The translations under genes and the position numbers were made by a program. The notes under the pieces were generated by a model that was not told where the DNA came from, did no database searches, and was given only the letters and a program-made list of their open reading frames with translations. Of a stretch of 64,000 bases of DNA, positions 53,721 through 62,123 are shown in pieces; positions within the stretch are counted from its first letter, which is position 1; each line of letters starts with the position of its first letter. The stretch is from Salipiger mangrovisoli (GTDB lineage Bacteria; Pseudomonadota; Alphaproteobacteria; Rhodobacterales; Rhodobacteraceae), in assembly GCF_015223355.1 (NCBI RefSeq), contig NZ_JADFFK010000011.1, positions 62,001-126,000 of the forward strand. The letters are read 5' to 3'.

Positions 53721-55007
53721 CTACGCCATGGCGCTACCTCCGCTAAGTTTCGCTGAAATGGCATCCATAGCCGCGTGTGCGGCGGCCTGTTGCTGGGCAC
53801 GATGCCAGCGGTCGGCCAGCGCCGCAGTGCGCAAGCTGGGCACGACACCCACCTCGGCCAGAAGCTCGTATGCCGTCATGGCATCGGCCGCTTCCTGTTT
53901 AAGGACGCGTACGATGGTGCCGAAGCCGACCATGGTATCCTTGTCCGTCTCAAAGGTGCCGTAGCGGTACTCACACTCTGACGGATCGGCCCTTTCCGCG
54001 TCAGCGGGCTTGTACTTGTCGCCGTTGGCTGACCACTGCTCCCAAAGCTGAAGGCCAGCGGGGCCACCGCCGGTCATGAGGTGCAGGGCCATGCCGATCT
54101 GATACCAGTTGTCGTGGCCGAGATCGGGATCCAGCAGGTCAAGCAGCGCAGCCATCTCAGCCGTGGTGACCCACGGCAGGGCATCGAAGCGCGTGACGCC
54201 CACATACCCATGGCCCTGATCGGCCCACAGCATTTCGGCATGCGCAGCGGGAGCGGGCAGGACGATGGGCGTGGGCTCAAGCATGACCTGTTGGGTGATC
54301 GTATTCCCCAGGTCAGAGCCGACGCCATTGGGCTTGCGCTGCCCTTCCTGTTTGAGCACGGCGAGCAGCCATGCGGGGGCGGGGGCAATGGGCACCTCGC
54401 CGGGCGCACGGCCTCTTACCCAATGGTATGACCCCGTGCGCCTGTGACGCGAGGGCGGGGCTATAACCATGCCGCGCATGCCGCGGACATCGACGCCCGG
54501 CAACACCTCAGTACCGTTAACCACATGGCAGGATTCCGGGACGGTGAAATACAGGTGCCAGCCGCCGCTTGCCGTGCGCGCGGTTACGGTCACAGGGGCA
54601 ACGCCATGGGGCTCGCAGAGGGCTTTGAAGGCTGCAACGCCATCGGCTTTGTGACCGCCCGGTGAGGGCACATCCACATCAATGACCATGAGACGGTTGC
54701 CGCAGGGGAGAAGTTCGCCGGTGGGGATGCCAATCATGGCGCGCGGGCTGTATTCCCAGTACCGGCGCACCACCTCGGCATCCCCGGTGTTAGACCACCG
54801 CTGGCCGTTGTACAGGCGATTGCGCTTGCCAATGATGCCCGCCTTTTGACCTGCCTTGGTTACGTAGGTCGGAAACACCCGGAAGCCGAAAGCAACCAAT
54901 GCCAGCGCGGCCTCAAGCATGCCGCCGCCATTGCCGCCTTTTTGTATAGACGCGGCTATATCAGGTTGCTTGGCTGTTTTGGCTGAGGCAATATGGGAGC
55001 TAGGCAA
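53721..55007 (-). CDS. Bifunctional primase-polymerase with PriCT-type C-terminus
   Basis: 428 residues. A TTG start at 55007 is preferred since AGGAGA lies 5 bases upstream; ATG 54920 is the alternative. The prim-pol catalytic motifs are LMVIDVDVP (DxD), ASGGWHLYF (GGxH) and VDVRGMRGMVIAPPS. After residue ~270 a PriCT-2-like helical domain appears (NWYQIGMALHLMTGGGPAGLQLWEQWS). It would synthesise primers for the element's own replication. With the SF3 helicase it makes a split version of fused primase-helicases such as those of phages and satellites. Confidence 0.88.
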   Translation of the reverse strand: MPSSHIASAKTAKQPDIAASIQKGGNGGGMLEAALALVAFGFRVFPTYVTKAGQKAGIIGKRNRLYNGQRWSNTGDAEVVRRYWEYSPRAMIGIPTGELLPCGNRLMVIDVDVPSPGGHKADGVAAFKALCEPHGVAPVTVTARTASGGWHLYFTVPESCHVVNGTEVLPGVDVRGMRGMVIAPPSRHRRTGSYHWVRGRAPGEVPIAPAPAWLLAVLKQEGQRKPNGVGSDLGNTITQQVMLEPTPIVLPAPAAHAEMLWADQGHGYVGVTRFDALPWVTTAEMAALLDLLDPDLGHDNWYQIGMALHLMTGGGPAGLQLWEQWSANGDKYKPADAERADPSECEYRYGTFETDKDTMVGFGTIVRVLKQEAADAMTAYELLAEVGVVPSLRTAALADRWHRAQQQAAAHAAMDAISAKLSGGSAMA

Positions 55008-55041
55008 GTCATTCTCCTTGGTTGTGACAAGGTTTATGATC

Positions 55042-55074
55042 GCGGCCCTGAGCGCGGCATACGCTCAGGGCCGC
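55042..55074. promoter_or_regulatory. Perfect 13 bp hairpin upstream of the primase gene
   Basis: GCGGCCCTGAGCG (55042-55054) and CGCTCAGGGCCGC (55062-55074) enclose a 7-base loop, 35 bases before the primase start. No T-tract follows on either strand, so it is more likely an operator, origin element or attenuator than a simple terminator. The remaining gap to 55466 shows no gene and is AT-richer, so it probably holds the promoter. Confidence 0.6.
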
Positions 55075-55466
55075 TACCATTTAGCGGCGATGGGTGTGAG
55101 AAGTACTTTGGCGGGCCGTCGCCCGGTGGTCCCATAAGAACCGAAAGCCCGCATATGGTGCCGCGCCGCCCCTCCCTTGGCAACACAAAATCACCCAAAT
55201 TGGCCCGGCCAATTGGCATTTAAGTGTCTGGGCTACAATAAGTTTCTGGCATCGTGGGGCTGGCCGAACCTTAGCTGCAAAGCCAAGCCTTAGTATGACG
55301 CCGCTGCATGAGACACGAATTGTAGGTGATGAGGTTTAGTCATCGAACGATGCCGACTGTGGAAACTGGGTTTGCTAATCTGACTCGTGTGGCGTTCGCC
55401 AAATTTTCGACTTCTAAGTTCGTTTGGTTGGTGTGGAGATGCGATTCATAAAGGTTGCAAATTACT

Positions 55467-57755
55467 TCAGGGTAAGGGGGCAAGAAGATCAGCAATATCC
55501 CGCAGGAGTGGCTCAAGCTTGCTATGGTCCACCTCCAACATATCCTCCTCAATGAGTGAAGTATGGTGTGCGCCAGAGTGGAGCGTATTCGCGCAGTCTC
55601 GAATATTTTTCGCTACGTCAGTTCTTATGGCAGGATCTGGTGCGGCTCCCAAATCGAGCTTCTTCTTGATATTTCCCAACAGCACAGCCGATCGGAAAGT
55701 CGGGTCAGGAGATTTTAGAGCAAGCGTAGCTAGTGCGTAGATTGCATGTTCCAACGTGTGCCATCCCGTTTTGTGCGTACTTGCACGAAATGCCCAGGAA
55801 AGCAGGTAGCCGGCGACCGCTTCGGAAACTTCAGAGGCATCGTTATCTTCGGCAAAGGATGCCGCTTCATACAGCGTCTCTGCTATGTCGTAAGAGCCGA
55901 CGAACCCGAGAGTTTCTTTGTCTGTTGGGATGAAGGTAAAGACCCCTAAGAGTCGCTGTGCTATATTTCGAAGGTCATTGCTCAAAGATGCATCGCAGGC
56001 GGGAGAGGCGGCGGCGGAAATAAGGACATTCGCCATATGGTGGAGCCAGGTGAAGGTCTCAAAGGCAAAGTTCGAGCGTTTCTCGATAGCGTAGAGCATC
56101 TGCTCCTTCGCTGAGCTTTGGGTGCCATCTGCCCAGTTGCTCAGATTCCAGATAACGTTCTTGGCTGCTTCGTCGTCCGCTGGCGCTTCGGCCAGTCCGT
56201 TTGCGATTTTCACCAGCCTGTTCAACAGCGCACCAGAGTAGAAGGGAGACAGGTAGTGCGAGGAATGATCGAACGGCCCGACACTCGGAAGGCTGATGAC
56301 AAGACGCGAGATGTTCGCCATGGCATTGCGTATCGCGTCGGCGGCTAAACCAACGTCATGCTCTTTGAGCGTTAGGAGCTGACCGCTTAGCATTGCCAAT
56401 TGTGCGACCCCGGTGGAGATGATCGGTCGGTAGTTCTCGCGTGTGACACCCGTGCAAGCGATGCTTCCTATGTCACGCACGAGATCGAGAATGCTGTCGG
56501 GTTCCTCTGTTCGCATCAGTCTTGCAGCACACGTCCCCATTTGGCGGACGCCTTCCATAATGATATCAGGTCTGTTCAGCGGAAGTAGCTGCTGGACTTC
56601 ATTAGTAAGATAGTTGGTCGCTAGATGCGTGTGGGTTCGCGATGCGCGCGAAGAAGAATAGCTGATGTTGAGATACAAGATGGCCAAGCGCGTTATTGCT
56701 TGGAGGTTTTGGCGGGTAAGTTGTTCGTCGCCCCGTGCTACCGCTATATGGCCTGTTTGCCGAAGGCACTCCAGAGTGTGGTTGATGAAGGCATCAGTTG
56801 AGAGGTCTGCGTCTGCAAAGGGATTGCTCGCAATAAACGTTCTCCCCTTCGTGCTGATGTAGGCATTGTTTATGGCCAATATTGCATTGATGGCTGCGGC
56901 GCTGACCTCGTGGTCGCCTTGCTCGGCGTAGCGCCGTGCAAACGAGACAGCATATTGAACACTTTTCGTGGCCTCGAGCGTCCAGCTTGGGTTCTTCTGA
57001 AAGAAGATCAGACGCGCGGTGTCGAACTTATGCTTTTCAGGTTCCCCGACTTGTGGTGCCTCACCAGCAATGAGGGGGCCGGTTCGTGTCGCGCGCTTGC
57101 CCCACATGCGGAGATCGCGCTCGGATTGGAGTACAATTATTTCAAGCTGTTTAAGTGGGTTAACCAGGAGGAGTGCGCGGCGGTAGCCGTATAGAAAGAG
57201 TGCTAAAATCAGTCCGATCAGCCATACGGTTCCGAGCGTAACGAGACCAATCCTCTCCTGACTCACAAAGAGCGAGATGCCAGAGATCGCCAGCGCAAAT
57301 ATGAAGGTTCCAGCGAAGGCAGCCAGCAGGCGCGGGTCTTGGCTCAGCTTTCGGAATAGGCCATGTGGCATGCGCTCAATGTTGACCTGCATCGAAAACA
57401 AGACGAGCGAGGACACAATCGCAGCCGCACCAACCAGAGCGCCGCCCAGAGTGATCAGGGCGGACGTGAACGCAGCTAAGCGCGCCTCAGTTGTGAACAA
57501 CGGGCCGAGATGCTGCTGCACGTCGGTGACAGTGGCTAGCGAGAGGGCTGCTAGAGCAGCCCAGATCACAATAACTAGGCGAGTGCTATTGTGCTTGCGC
57601 CATTCGGCAAACCTGAAGTGCATCTTTGCAAGTTTGTGGCAGAGGAGGGCGTATTCCTGAAGAAACCGAAATCTCAGCTGTCTCGCTAGCTGCGTGAGCT
57701 TCTGGCCCATAGATCGCGCCTTCGAGCGCAAACACGCCAACCTACTAAATCCCAT
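55467..57755 (-). CDS. Four-helix membrane protein with long helical C-terminal region (cargo)
   Basis: 762 residues from ATG 57755 (GTG 57776 is the alternative). A basic N-terminus precedes four hydrophobic segments within the first ~190 residues (LVIVIWAALAALSLATV, LITLGGALVGAAAIVSSLVLF, FAGTFIFALAISGISLF, TLGTVWLIGLILALFLYGY), reminiscent of DUF2254-type membrane proteins. The remaining ~560 residues are helical, possibly HEAT/ARM-like, and cytoplasmic. GC content is below that of the host genes. It lies alone between the replication and integration modules, a typical cargo position. A membrane-acting defence or exclusion role is conceivable but unproven. Confidence 0.72.
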   Translation of the reverse strand: MGFSRLACLRSKARSMGQKLTQLARQLRFRFLQEYALLCHKLAKMHFRFAEWRKHNSTRLVIVIWAALAALSLATVTDVQQHLGPLFTTEARLAAFTSALITLGGALVGAAAIVSSLVLFSMQVNIERMPHGLFRKLSQDPRLLAAFAGTFIFALAISGISLFVSQERIGLVTLGTVWLIGLILALFLYGYRRALLLVNPLKQLEIIVLQSERDLRMWGKRATRTGPLIAGEAPQVGEPEKHKFDTARLIFFQKNPSWTLEATKSVQYAVSFARRYAEQGDHEVSAAAINAILAINNAYISTKGRTFIASNPFADADLSTDAFINHTLECLRQTGHIAVARGDEQLTRQNLQAITRLAILYLNISYSSSRASRTHTHLATNYLTNEVQQLLPLNRPDIIMEGVRQMGTCAARLMRTEEPDSILDLVRDIGSIACTGVTRENYRPIISTGVAQLAMLSGQLLTLKEHDVGLAADAIRNAMANISRLVISLPSVGPFDHSSHYLSPFYSGALLNRLVKIANGLAEAPADDEAAKNVIWNLSNWADGTQSSAKEQMLYAIEKRSNFAFETFTWLHHMANVLISAAASPACDASLSNDLRNIAQRLLGVFTFIPTDKETLGFVGSYDIAETLYEAASFAEDNDASEVSEAVAGYLLSWAFRASTHKTGWHTLEHAIYALATLALKSPDPTFRSAVLLGNIKKKLDLGAAPDPAIRTDVAKNIRDCANTLHSGAHHTSLIEEDMLEVDHSKLEPLLRDIADLLAPLP

Positions 57756-57917
57756 TGCGCACCCCAGAAATATCACTTGCGCGAATCCTAAGGGATCAGT
57801 GGGCCGTATGCGATAGCTTAGGGTGCGCGTTTCAGAAATTCTGGAGACTTGTTCGGGCCGTATTGAGGCCGTGGCCTGCGGGCGCGACTGTAGGCGTGTG
57901 CGTAACCGCCGCCCGTC

Positions 57918-58460
57918 TCACGCATGCAGCGGCACGACATTGCCCTTGCACACCCCCTGCGGCTCCCCCTTGGTAATCCGAACCGGAACCGCAGGGCGCA
58001 TCCCACAAAAGGCGGCCTTGCGTTTCAGCGCCACCCCCAGGACCGAGTTGGCCAACCGCTCACTAGCGCCGCCATACTTGGCCACACAGGACGAGCAAAC
58101 CGGCAGGCCGAGGGTGCGCGGCAGGAGCCGCACAGGACTGCCGCTGAAACCAAGTACCACCTCGGCGGCAGACAGACCCACGTAAGCCAGAACGCCATCG
58201 GCTGAGACGTAGCAATCACACTTGCCGCACTGGATAGGCTGGCCATGCCCACCCACAAGCTGATGCCCGAGGACGTCGGCGGCGCTGCACGTGACCCCCT
58301 TCGCCTTGGGTAGCCAGCTATGAGCCGTGGCAAGTGCCATCTGCACACCGGGCCGCTTGCCCCGCGCCTTGGCAGAAAACAGAGCCAGCACCTCACGGTG
58401 CGACAGGCCAATGTGAACGGCACTGGGGGAGCGCCCATAATGCATCTGCGTGTTGTTCAT
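57918..58460 (-). CDS. Hypothetical cysteine-rich (CxxC) protein divergent from the integrase
   Basis: 180 residues from ATG 58460, with GGAGG eight bases upstream. Two CxxC pairs, CGKCDC (~79-84) and CSSC (~123-126), could form a zinc ribbon. The N-terminal part IGLSHREVLALFSAKARGKRPG looks like a basic helical DNA-binding segment. Its divergent position beside the integrase is where excisionase or control genes usually sit, but no known regulator family is recognised. Confidence 0.62.
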   Translation of the reverse strand: MNNTQMHYGRSPSAVHIGLSHREVLALFSAKARGKRPGVQMALATAHSWLPKAKGVTCSAADVLGHQLVGGHGQPIQCGKCDCYVSADGVLAYVGLSAAEVVLGFSGSPVRLLPRTLGLPVCSSCVAKYGGASERLANSVLGVALKRKAAFCGMRPAVPVRITKGEPQGVCKGNVVPLHA

Positions 58461-58778
58461 AATTCAGCCTCCGCTGCGATTGCGCAGGAGGCGGGTTCAG
58501 ATGCACATTGGGCTCACCAACGTTCACATGCATCGCCGCTGCCCCCAGCGGTTACAGAAGGCGCCCCTGACACCACATCAGGGGCGCTTTCACAGTGTGG
58601 CCTTAATGCAACCATGGGGCAATCTGACAGGCCCGGTATACAACTGATAAAATAGCACAATCAGCTTTCAGTTGCGCTGTTGCTCGACCTTTCCCGTGTT
58701 GTAACCTTCAGCCTTTACACGCACACATGTTTAGACCCACACTTGGCCTCAAAGCATAACAAAATAAGGCTAAAACCC
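58461..58778. promoter_or_regulatory. Divergent region before the integrase, with strong hairpin
   Basis: 318 bases without a gene. GCGCCCCTGA (58561-58570) and TCAGGGGCGC (58578-58587) form a perfect 10 bp stem with a 7-base loop, followed by three T residues on the plus strand. AT-rich sequence at 58610-58660 and 58740-58778 may hold integrase promoter elements. No RNA gene recognised. Confidence 0.5.
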
Positions 58779-60077
58779 ATGGCGAGTATCTCACGGACGC
58801 ACACCAAAGCGGGCAAAACCACCTTCCAAGTGCGCTGGCGACCTGCGGGCACACGCGACAGCAAGGCGCGCGCCAAGACGTTCCCTACACTGGCCGCAGC
58901 CAAAAAGTTCGCCGCCACGTTGGAGCTACAGCCGGGCAAGGGGAGCGAAGGCCGCATGACCTTTGCCCAGTACCGGGAGCAATGGCTGGCCTCCCAGTTC
59001 GCCCAAACAGAGGCAACAGGAAGCGGGCAGCGCGGGCTGTCACCAAGCACCGTCGCCGCATACCGGCTTGCCAGCGCGCATCTGCTGCCCACCTTGGGCG
59101 ACATGAAGCTAGGTGACATAACCAACGCAGACTGCCGCAATGCCATACAACATGTGGCCCGCTGCAAGAGCCCGGCTACCGTGCGCCTCACCCGCGCCTG
59201 CGCCCGCAAAATGTTCGGCGATTTGGTGGCGCGCGGCACCTACCAGACCAACCCCATGCCCACCTCAGCTGAGTTCCGCACCAGCGGGCCGCAGCGCCAG
59301 AAGCTCAAGTGCCCCACGCCCGACCAAGTGATGGCCATGGCGCAGCAAGCCACCAACATGCCCGACCGTGCGCTGGTCCTTATAGCCGCCTCAACCGGCG
59401 CGCGCCGCTCAGAGCTGGCCGGTCTGCGCTGGTGCGACTTAGACCTTGGCGAGCAGCCGCACATGCACATCAGGCGCACCGTGACGCTGCAATATGATGC
59501 CGAGGGCAAGCCCTACGTTGCCGTGCAGAACGTGGGCAAAACCGATAGCTCCCTGCGCGCCTTTCCCCTGTCCGAGCCCGAGGCCGCAATCCTGCGCAGC
59601 CTGCATGACGAGATGGTAGCAGCCGCCCGTCGCAACCGGGCCGACTGGTCGCCCAACGCCTACGTATGGCCGCGCGCCTTTACCGCACAGCACGAGCCTC
59701 AGAACCCCAAGAGCATGACCCGGCGCTTGGCCCGCATGCGTGACGCGGCAGGTATATCGCCGGATGTAAGCCCCATGCACGGGCTGCGCCACGCCAGCGC
59801 CACGCAGATGCTTGGCCGGGTGCCCACGGCCATTTTGGCCAAGCGCCTCGGGCACAGCAGCCCGGCAATTACCATGAGCATCTACACCCACCCGGATGAA
59901 ACCCACATGGCCGCTGCCGCTGATGCTGCCGGTGCGGCATGGGGGCAGGCATTGGCTGGTCTGCTTGGCGGCGCGCACACGGGCCAGCAAAAAGGGCAGA
60001 CACGCACACAGACACGCACACCAGCGGCGGAACCGGGGGGCAATGTGGTGCCCCTGCGTAAAGCCAACGGCTCCTAA
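58779..60077 (+). CDS. Tyrosine-type site-specific integrase
   Basis: 432 residues from ATG 58779 (MASISRTHTKAGKTTFQVRW); the open extension upstream has no integrase-like sequence. An N-terminal arm-type binding region and SAM-like core-binding domain (~60-160) precede the catalytic domain. Catalytic residues: Arg209 in TGARRSEL, Lys254, His334-x-x-Arg337 in MHGLRHAS, His359 in RLGHSS and Tyr369 in SIYTH. It would recombine attP and attB. It lies at the element's right edge, pointing outward to the ThDP-enzyme gene. Confidence 0.95.
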   Translation: MASISRTHTKAGKTTFQVRWRPAGTRDSKARAKTFPTLAAAKKFAATLELQPGKGSEGRMTFAQYREQWLASQFAQTEATGSGQRGLSPSTVAAYRLASAHLLPTLGDMKLGDITNADCRNAIQHVARCKSPATVRLTRACARKMFGDLVARGTYQTNPMPTSAEFRTSGPQRQKLKCPTPDQVMAMAQQATNMPDRALVLIAASTGARRSELAGLRWCDLDLGEQPHMHIRRTVTLQYDAEGKPYVAVQNVGKTDSSLRAFPLSEPEAAILRSLHDEMVAAARRNRADWSPNAYVWPRAFTAQHEPQNPKSMTRRLARMRDAAGISPDVSPMHGLRHASATQMLGRVPTAILAKRLGHSSPAITMSIYTHPDETHMAAAADAAGAAWGQALAGLLGGAHTGQQKGQTRTQTRTPAAEPGGNVVPLRKANGS

Positions 60078-60270
60078 AGCTCTTATAAATAAGACCCCGG
60101 CGCACCCCGCCATTTGGGATGTGCCATATACACCGGAACAAAGCGTTCTGAGCGGCGGCATTTCCGCGTGCCGCGCAAAGCGGTGGCGGATCGGCGTGCG
60201 GTGGTGCTTGCATCCCCCCGATGCAGCGCGCAGAAATCTCGAAAAGCGATCTGAGAGGGAGCGGGAGACG

Positions 60271-61935
60271 ATGCGCAACGGTGGACAATTGGTGGTCGAG
60301 AGCCTGATGGCCCTGGGAGCCACGCGGGCCTTCGGCGTTCCGGGAGAGAGTTATCTGGCCGTGCTCGACGCGCTGCATGACACCGGCGGCAAGCTCGATT
60401 TCGTGCTCTGCCGGCAGGAAGGGGGCGCGGCCTTCATGGCGGCGGCGCATGGCAAGCTGACTGGCAGCCCCGGCATCTGCATGGTCACCCGCGGGCCGGG
60501 GGCCACCAACGCGGCGATCGGCGTACACACGGCGATGCAGGACAGCGTGCCGATGATCCTGTTGGTCGGCCAGGTGGCAACCGACATGAAGGAGCGCGAG
60601 GCCTTCCAGGAAGTCGACTACCGCGCGGTCTTTGGCACAATGGCGAAATGGGCGACCGAGATCGAGCACGTCGAAAGGATCCCGGAGATCCTCTCGCGCG
60701 CCTGGATCACCGCCACCACCGGCCGGCCCGGCCCGGTGGTCGTGGCGCTTCCCGAGGACGTGCTCATGGCGCAGACCGACACGCCGCCGTTGAGCGGTCC
60801 GGCAAAGGTCTACGAAGCCGAGCCGGCGGCCGACGCCGTGGTCGAGGCTGTGGCCCTGCTGAAGGGCGCCGAGCGGCCGCTGATCGTGGTCGGCGGTGCC
60901 GAATGGACCGGCCCGGCGCGTGCGGCCCTGCAGAGCTTCGCCGAGGCCTCCGACATCCCGATCATCACCTCGTTCCGGTACCAGGACCAGGTCGACAGCG
61001 CCTGTGCCTGCTTCTGCGGCGACGCGGGTGTGGGCATGACGGCGGGCGTGCGCGCGCTGCTGAAGGACGCCGACGTGGTGCTGGCGCTCGGCACGCGCTT
61101 CGGCGAGAACATGACCGACGGCTACACGCTGCTCTCTGTGCCGCAGCCGCTGCAGAAGATCATCCATGTCCATGCCTCGGACCGCGAGATCGGCAAGGTC
61201 TACCAGCCGACACTCGGTGTCCACGCCGATCCGGGGCGCTTCGCGCAGGCGCTCCCCGCCAAGGTCGCCGGCACCTGGAAAGCCTGGCGCGCCGAGGCGC
61301 GGGCGGCCTATCTCGGCTTCATCGACAAGGCTCCGGCGCAGCCTGGCCCGGTCGACATGGTGGCGGTCTGCAAGCACATGCGCGCGGTGCTGGGCACCGA
61401 TCTGGTGCTGACCAACGGCGCAGGAAATTTCACCGTCTGGCCGACGCGCTTCTTCCGGTTCCGCCCGGGAATGCGGCTGCTCGCACCGCAATCCGGCGCG
61501 ATGGGCTACGGGGTTCCGGCCGCCATTGCCGCCAAGCTGGCGCGACCCGAATCGACGGTGATCTGCTTTGCCGGGGACGGGGATTTCCAGATGAACGGGC
61601 AGGAGCTCTCCTCGGCGCGGCAGGCCGGGGCGGCGGTGATCGTGCTGGTGCTCAACAACGGCACCTACGGCACCATCCGTGCCCACCAGGAACGGGAGTT
61701 CCCCGCGCGGGTCAGCGGAACGACCATCGTCAATCCCGATTTCGCGGCGCTGGGACGGGCCTACGGGATGCACGGCGAACACGTCACGCGGACCGAGGAG
61801 TTTGCTGCCGCCTTCCAGCGGGCACTGGCCGCGCCGCATGGCGCCGTGCTCGAGCTCGACATCGCCGCGGAGGCGCTGACGCCCTATCGCACGCTGTCGG
61901 AAATCCGCGCCGGCGGACTGGCCGCCAAGGCGTGA
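60271..61935 (+). CDS. ThDP-dependent enzyme, acetolactate-synthase-like
   Basis: 554 residues from ATG 60271. The N-terminal PYR domain starts GGQLVVESLMALGATRAFGVPGESYLAVLD, with the catalytic Glu in LCRQEGGAAFMAAAHGKL; the central domain and C-terminal ThDP/metal domain (FAGDGDFQMNGQELSSA, NNGTYGTI) follow. It resembles acetolactate synthase-like decarboxylases; no regulatory subunit gene is adjacent, so a catabolic or other 2-oxo-acid reaction is possible. Upstream DNA was separated from its earlier neighbour by the integrated element. Confidence 0.9.
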   Translation: MRNGGQLVVESLMALGATRAFGVPGESYLAVLDALHDTGGKLDFVLCRQEGGAAFMAAAHGKLTGSPGICMVTRGPGATNAAIGVHTAMQDSVPMILLVGQVATDMKEREAFQEVDYRAVFGTMAKWATEIEHVERIPEILSRAWITATTGRPGPVVVALPEDVLMAQTDTPPLSGPAKVYEAEPAADAVVEAVALLKGAERPLIVVGGAEWTGPARAALQSFAEASDIPIITSFRYQDQVDSACACFCGDAGVGMTAGVRALLKDADVVLALGTRFGENMTDGYTLLSVPQPLQKIIHVHASDREIGKVYQPTLGVHADPGRFAQALPAKVAGTWKAWRAEARAAYLGFIDKAPAQPGPVDMVAVCKHMRAVLGTDLVLTNGAGNFTVWPTRFFRFRPGMRLLAPQSGAMGYGVPAAIAAKLARPESTVICFAGDGDFQMNGQELSSARQAGAAVIVLVLNNGTYGTIRAHQEREFPARVSGTTIVNPDFAALGRAYGMHGEHVTRTEEFAAAFQRALAAPHGAVLELDIAAEALTPYRTLSEIRAGGLAAKA

Positions 61936-61943
61936 TCAAAGCG

Positions 61944-61970
61944 CGGATCCGGCGGCCTCCGCCGGGTCCG
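61944..61970 (+). terminator. Hairpin after the ThDP-enzyme gene
   Basis: CGGATCCGGCGG (61944-61955) and CCGCCGGGTCCG (61959-61970) form a 12 bp stem with one G-U pair and a 3-base loop, 9 bases after the stop codon. Only CTTT follows, so it is a probable but not classical intrinsic terminator. Confidence 0.5.
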
Positions 61971-62123
61971 CCGGAGCTTTGGAAGAAGAATTCTCCCGGC
62001 ATACCATCCAAGGGGATTCACCCCTTAGTGATAAGCGCTTAGATGCCGACTCTCACGTCATATGTTGCTGTAATGTTCCGCTCGCGTTAGGAGGCGGAAA
62101 ACAACGTACCGAGGCGGCAGCAG

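Larger units (their letters stand above)
42592..60112. mobile_element. Integrated phage-satellite-like element (approximate limits)
   Basis: About 17.5 kb of visibly lower GC content lying between the che operon and a metabolic gene. Contents are a tyrosine integrase at the right end, primase-polymerase and SF3-type helicase, a candidate small terminase, a coupled cassette with a tail tape-measure protein, and two cargo-like genes. Large terminase, portal, capsid, tail tube, lysis and CI-type repressor genes were not found. Limits were set at an 11-base inverted match (TGGCGGGGTGC at 42592-42602, GCACCCCGCCA at 60102-60112) that may be fortuitous. No tRNA flanks it. A decayed prophage is the alternative. 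Confidence 0.75.
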
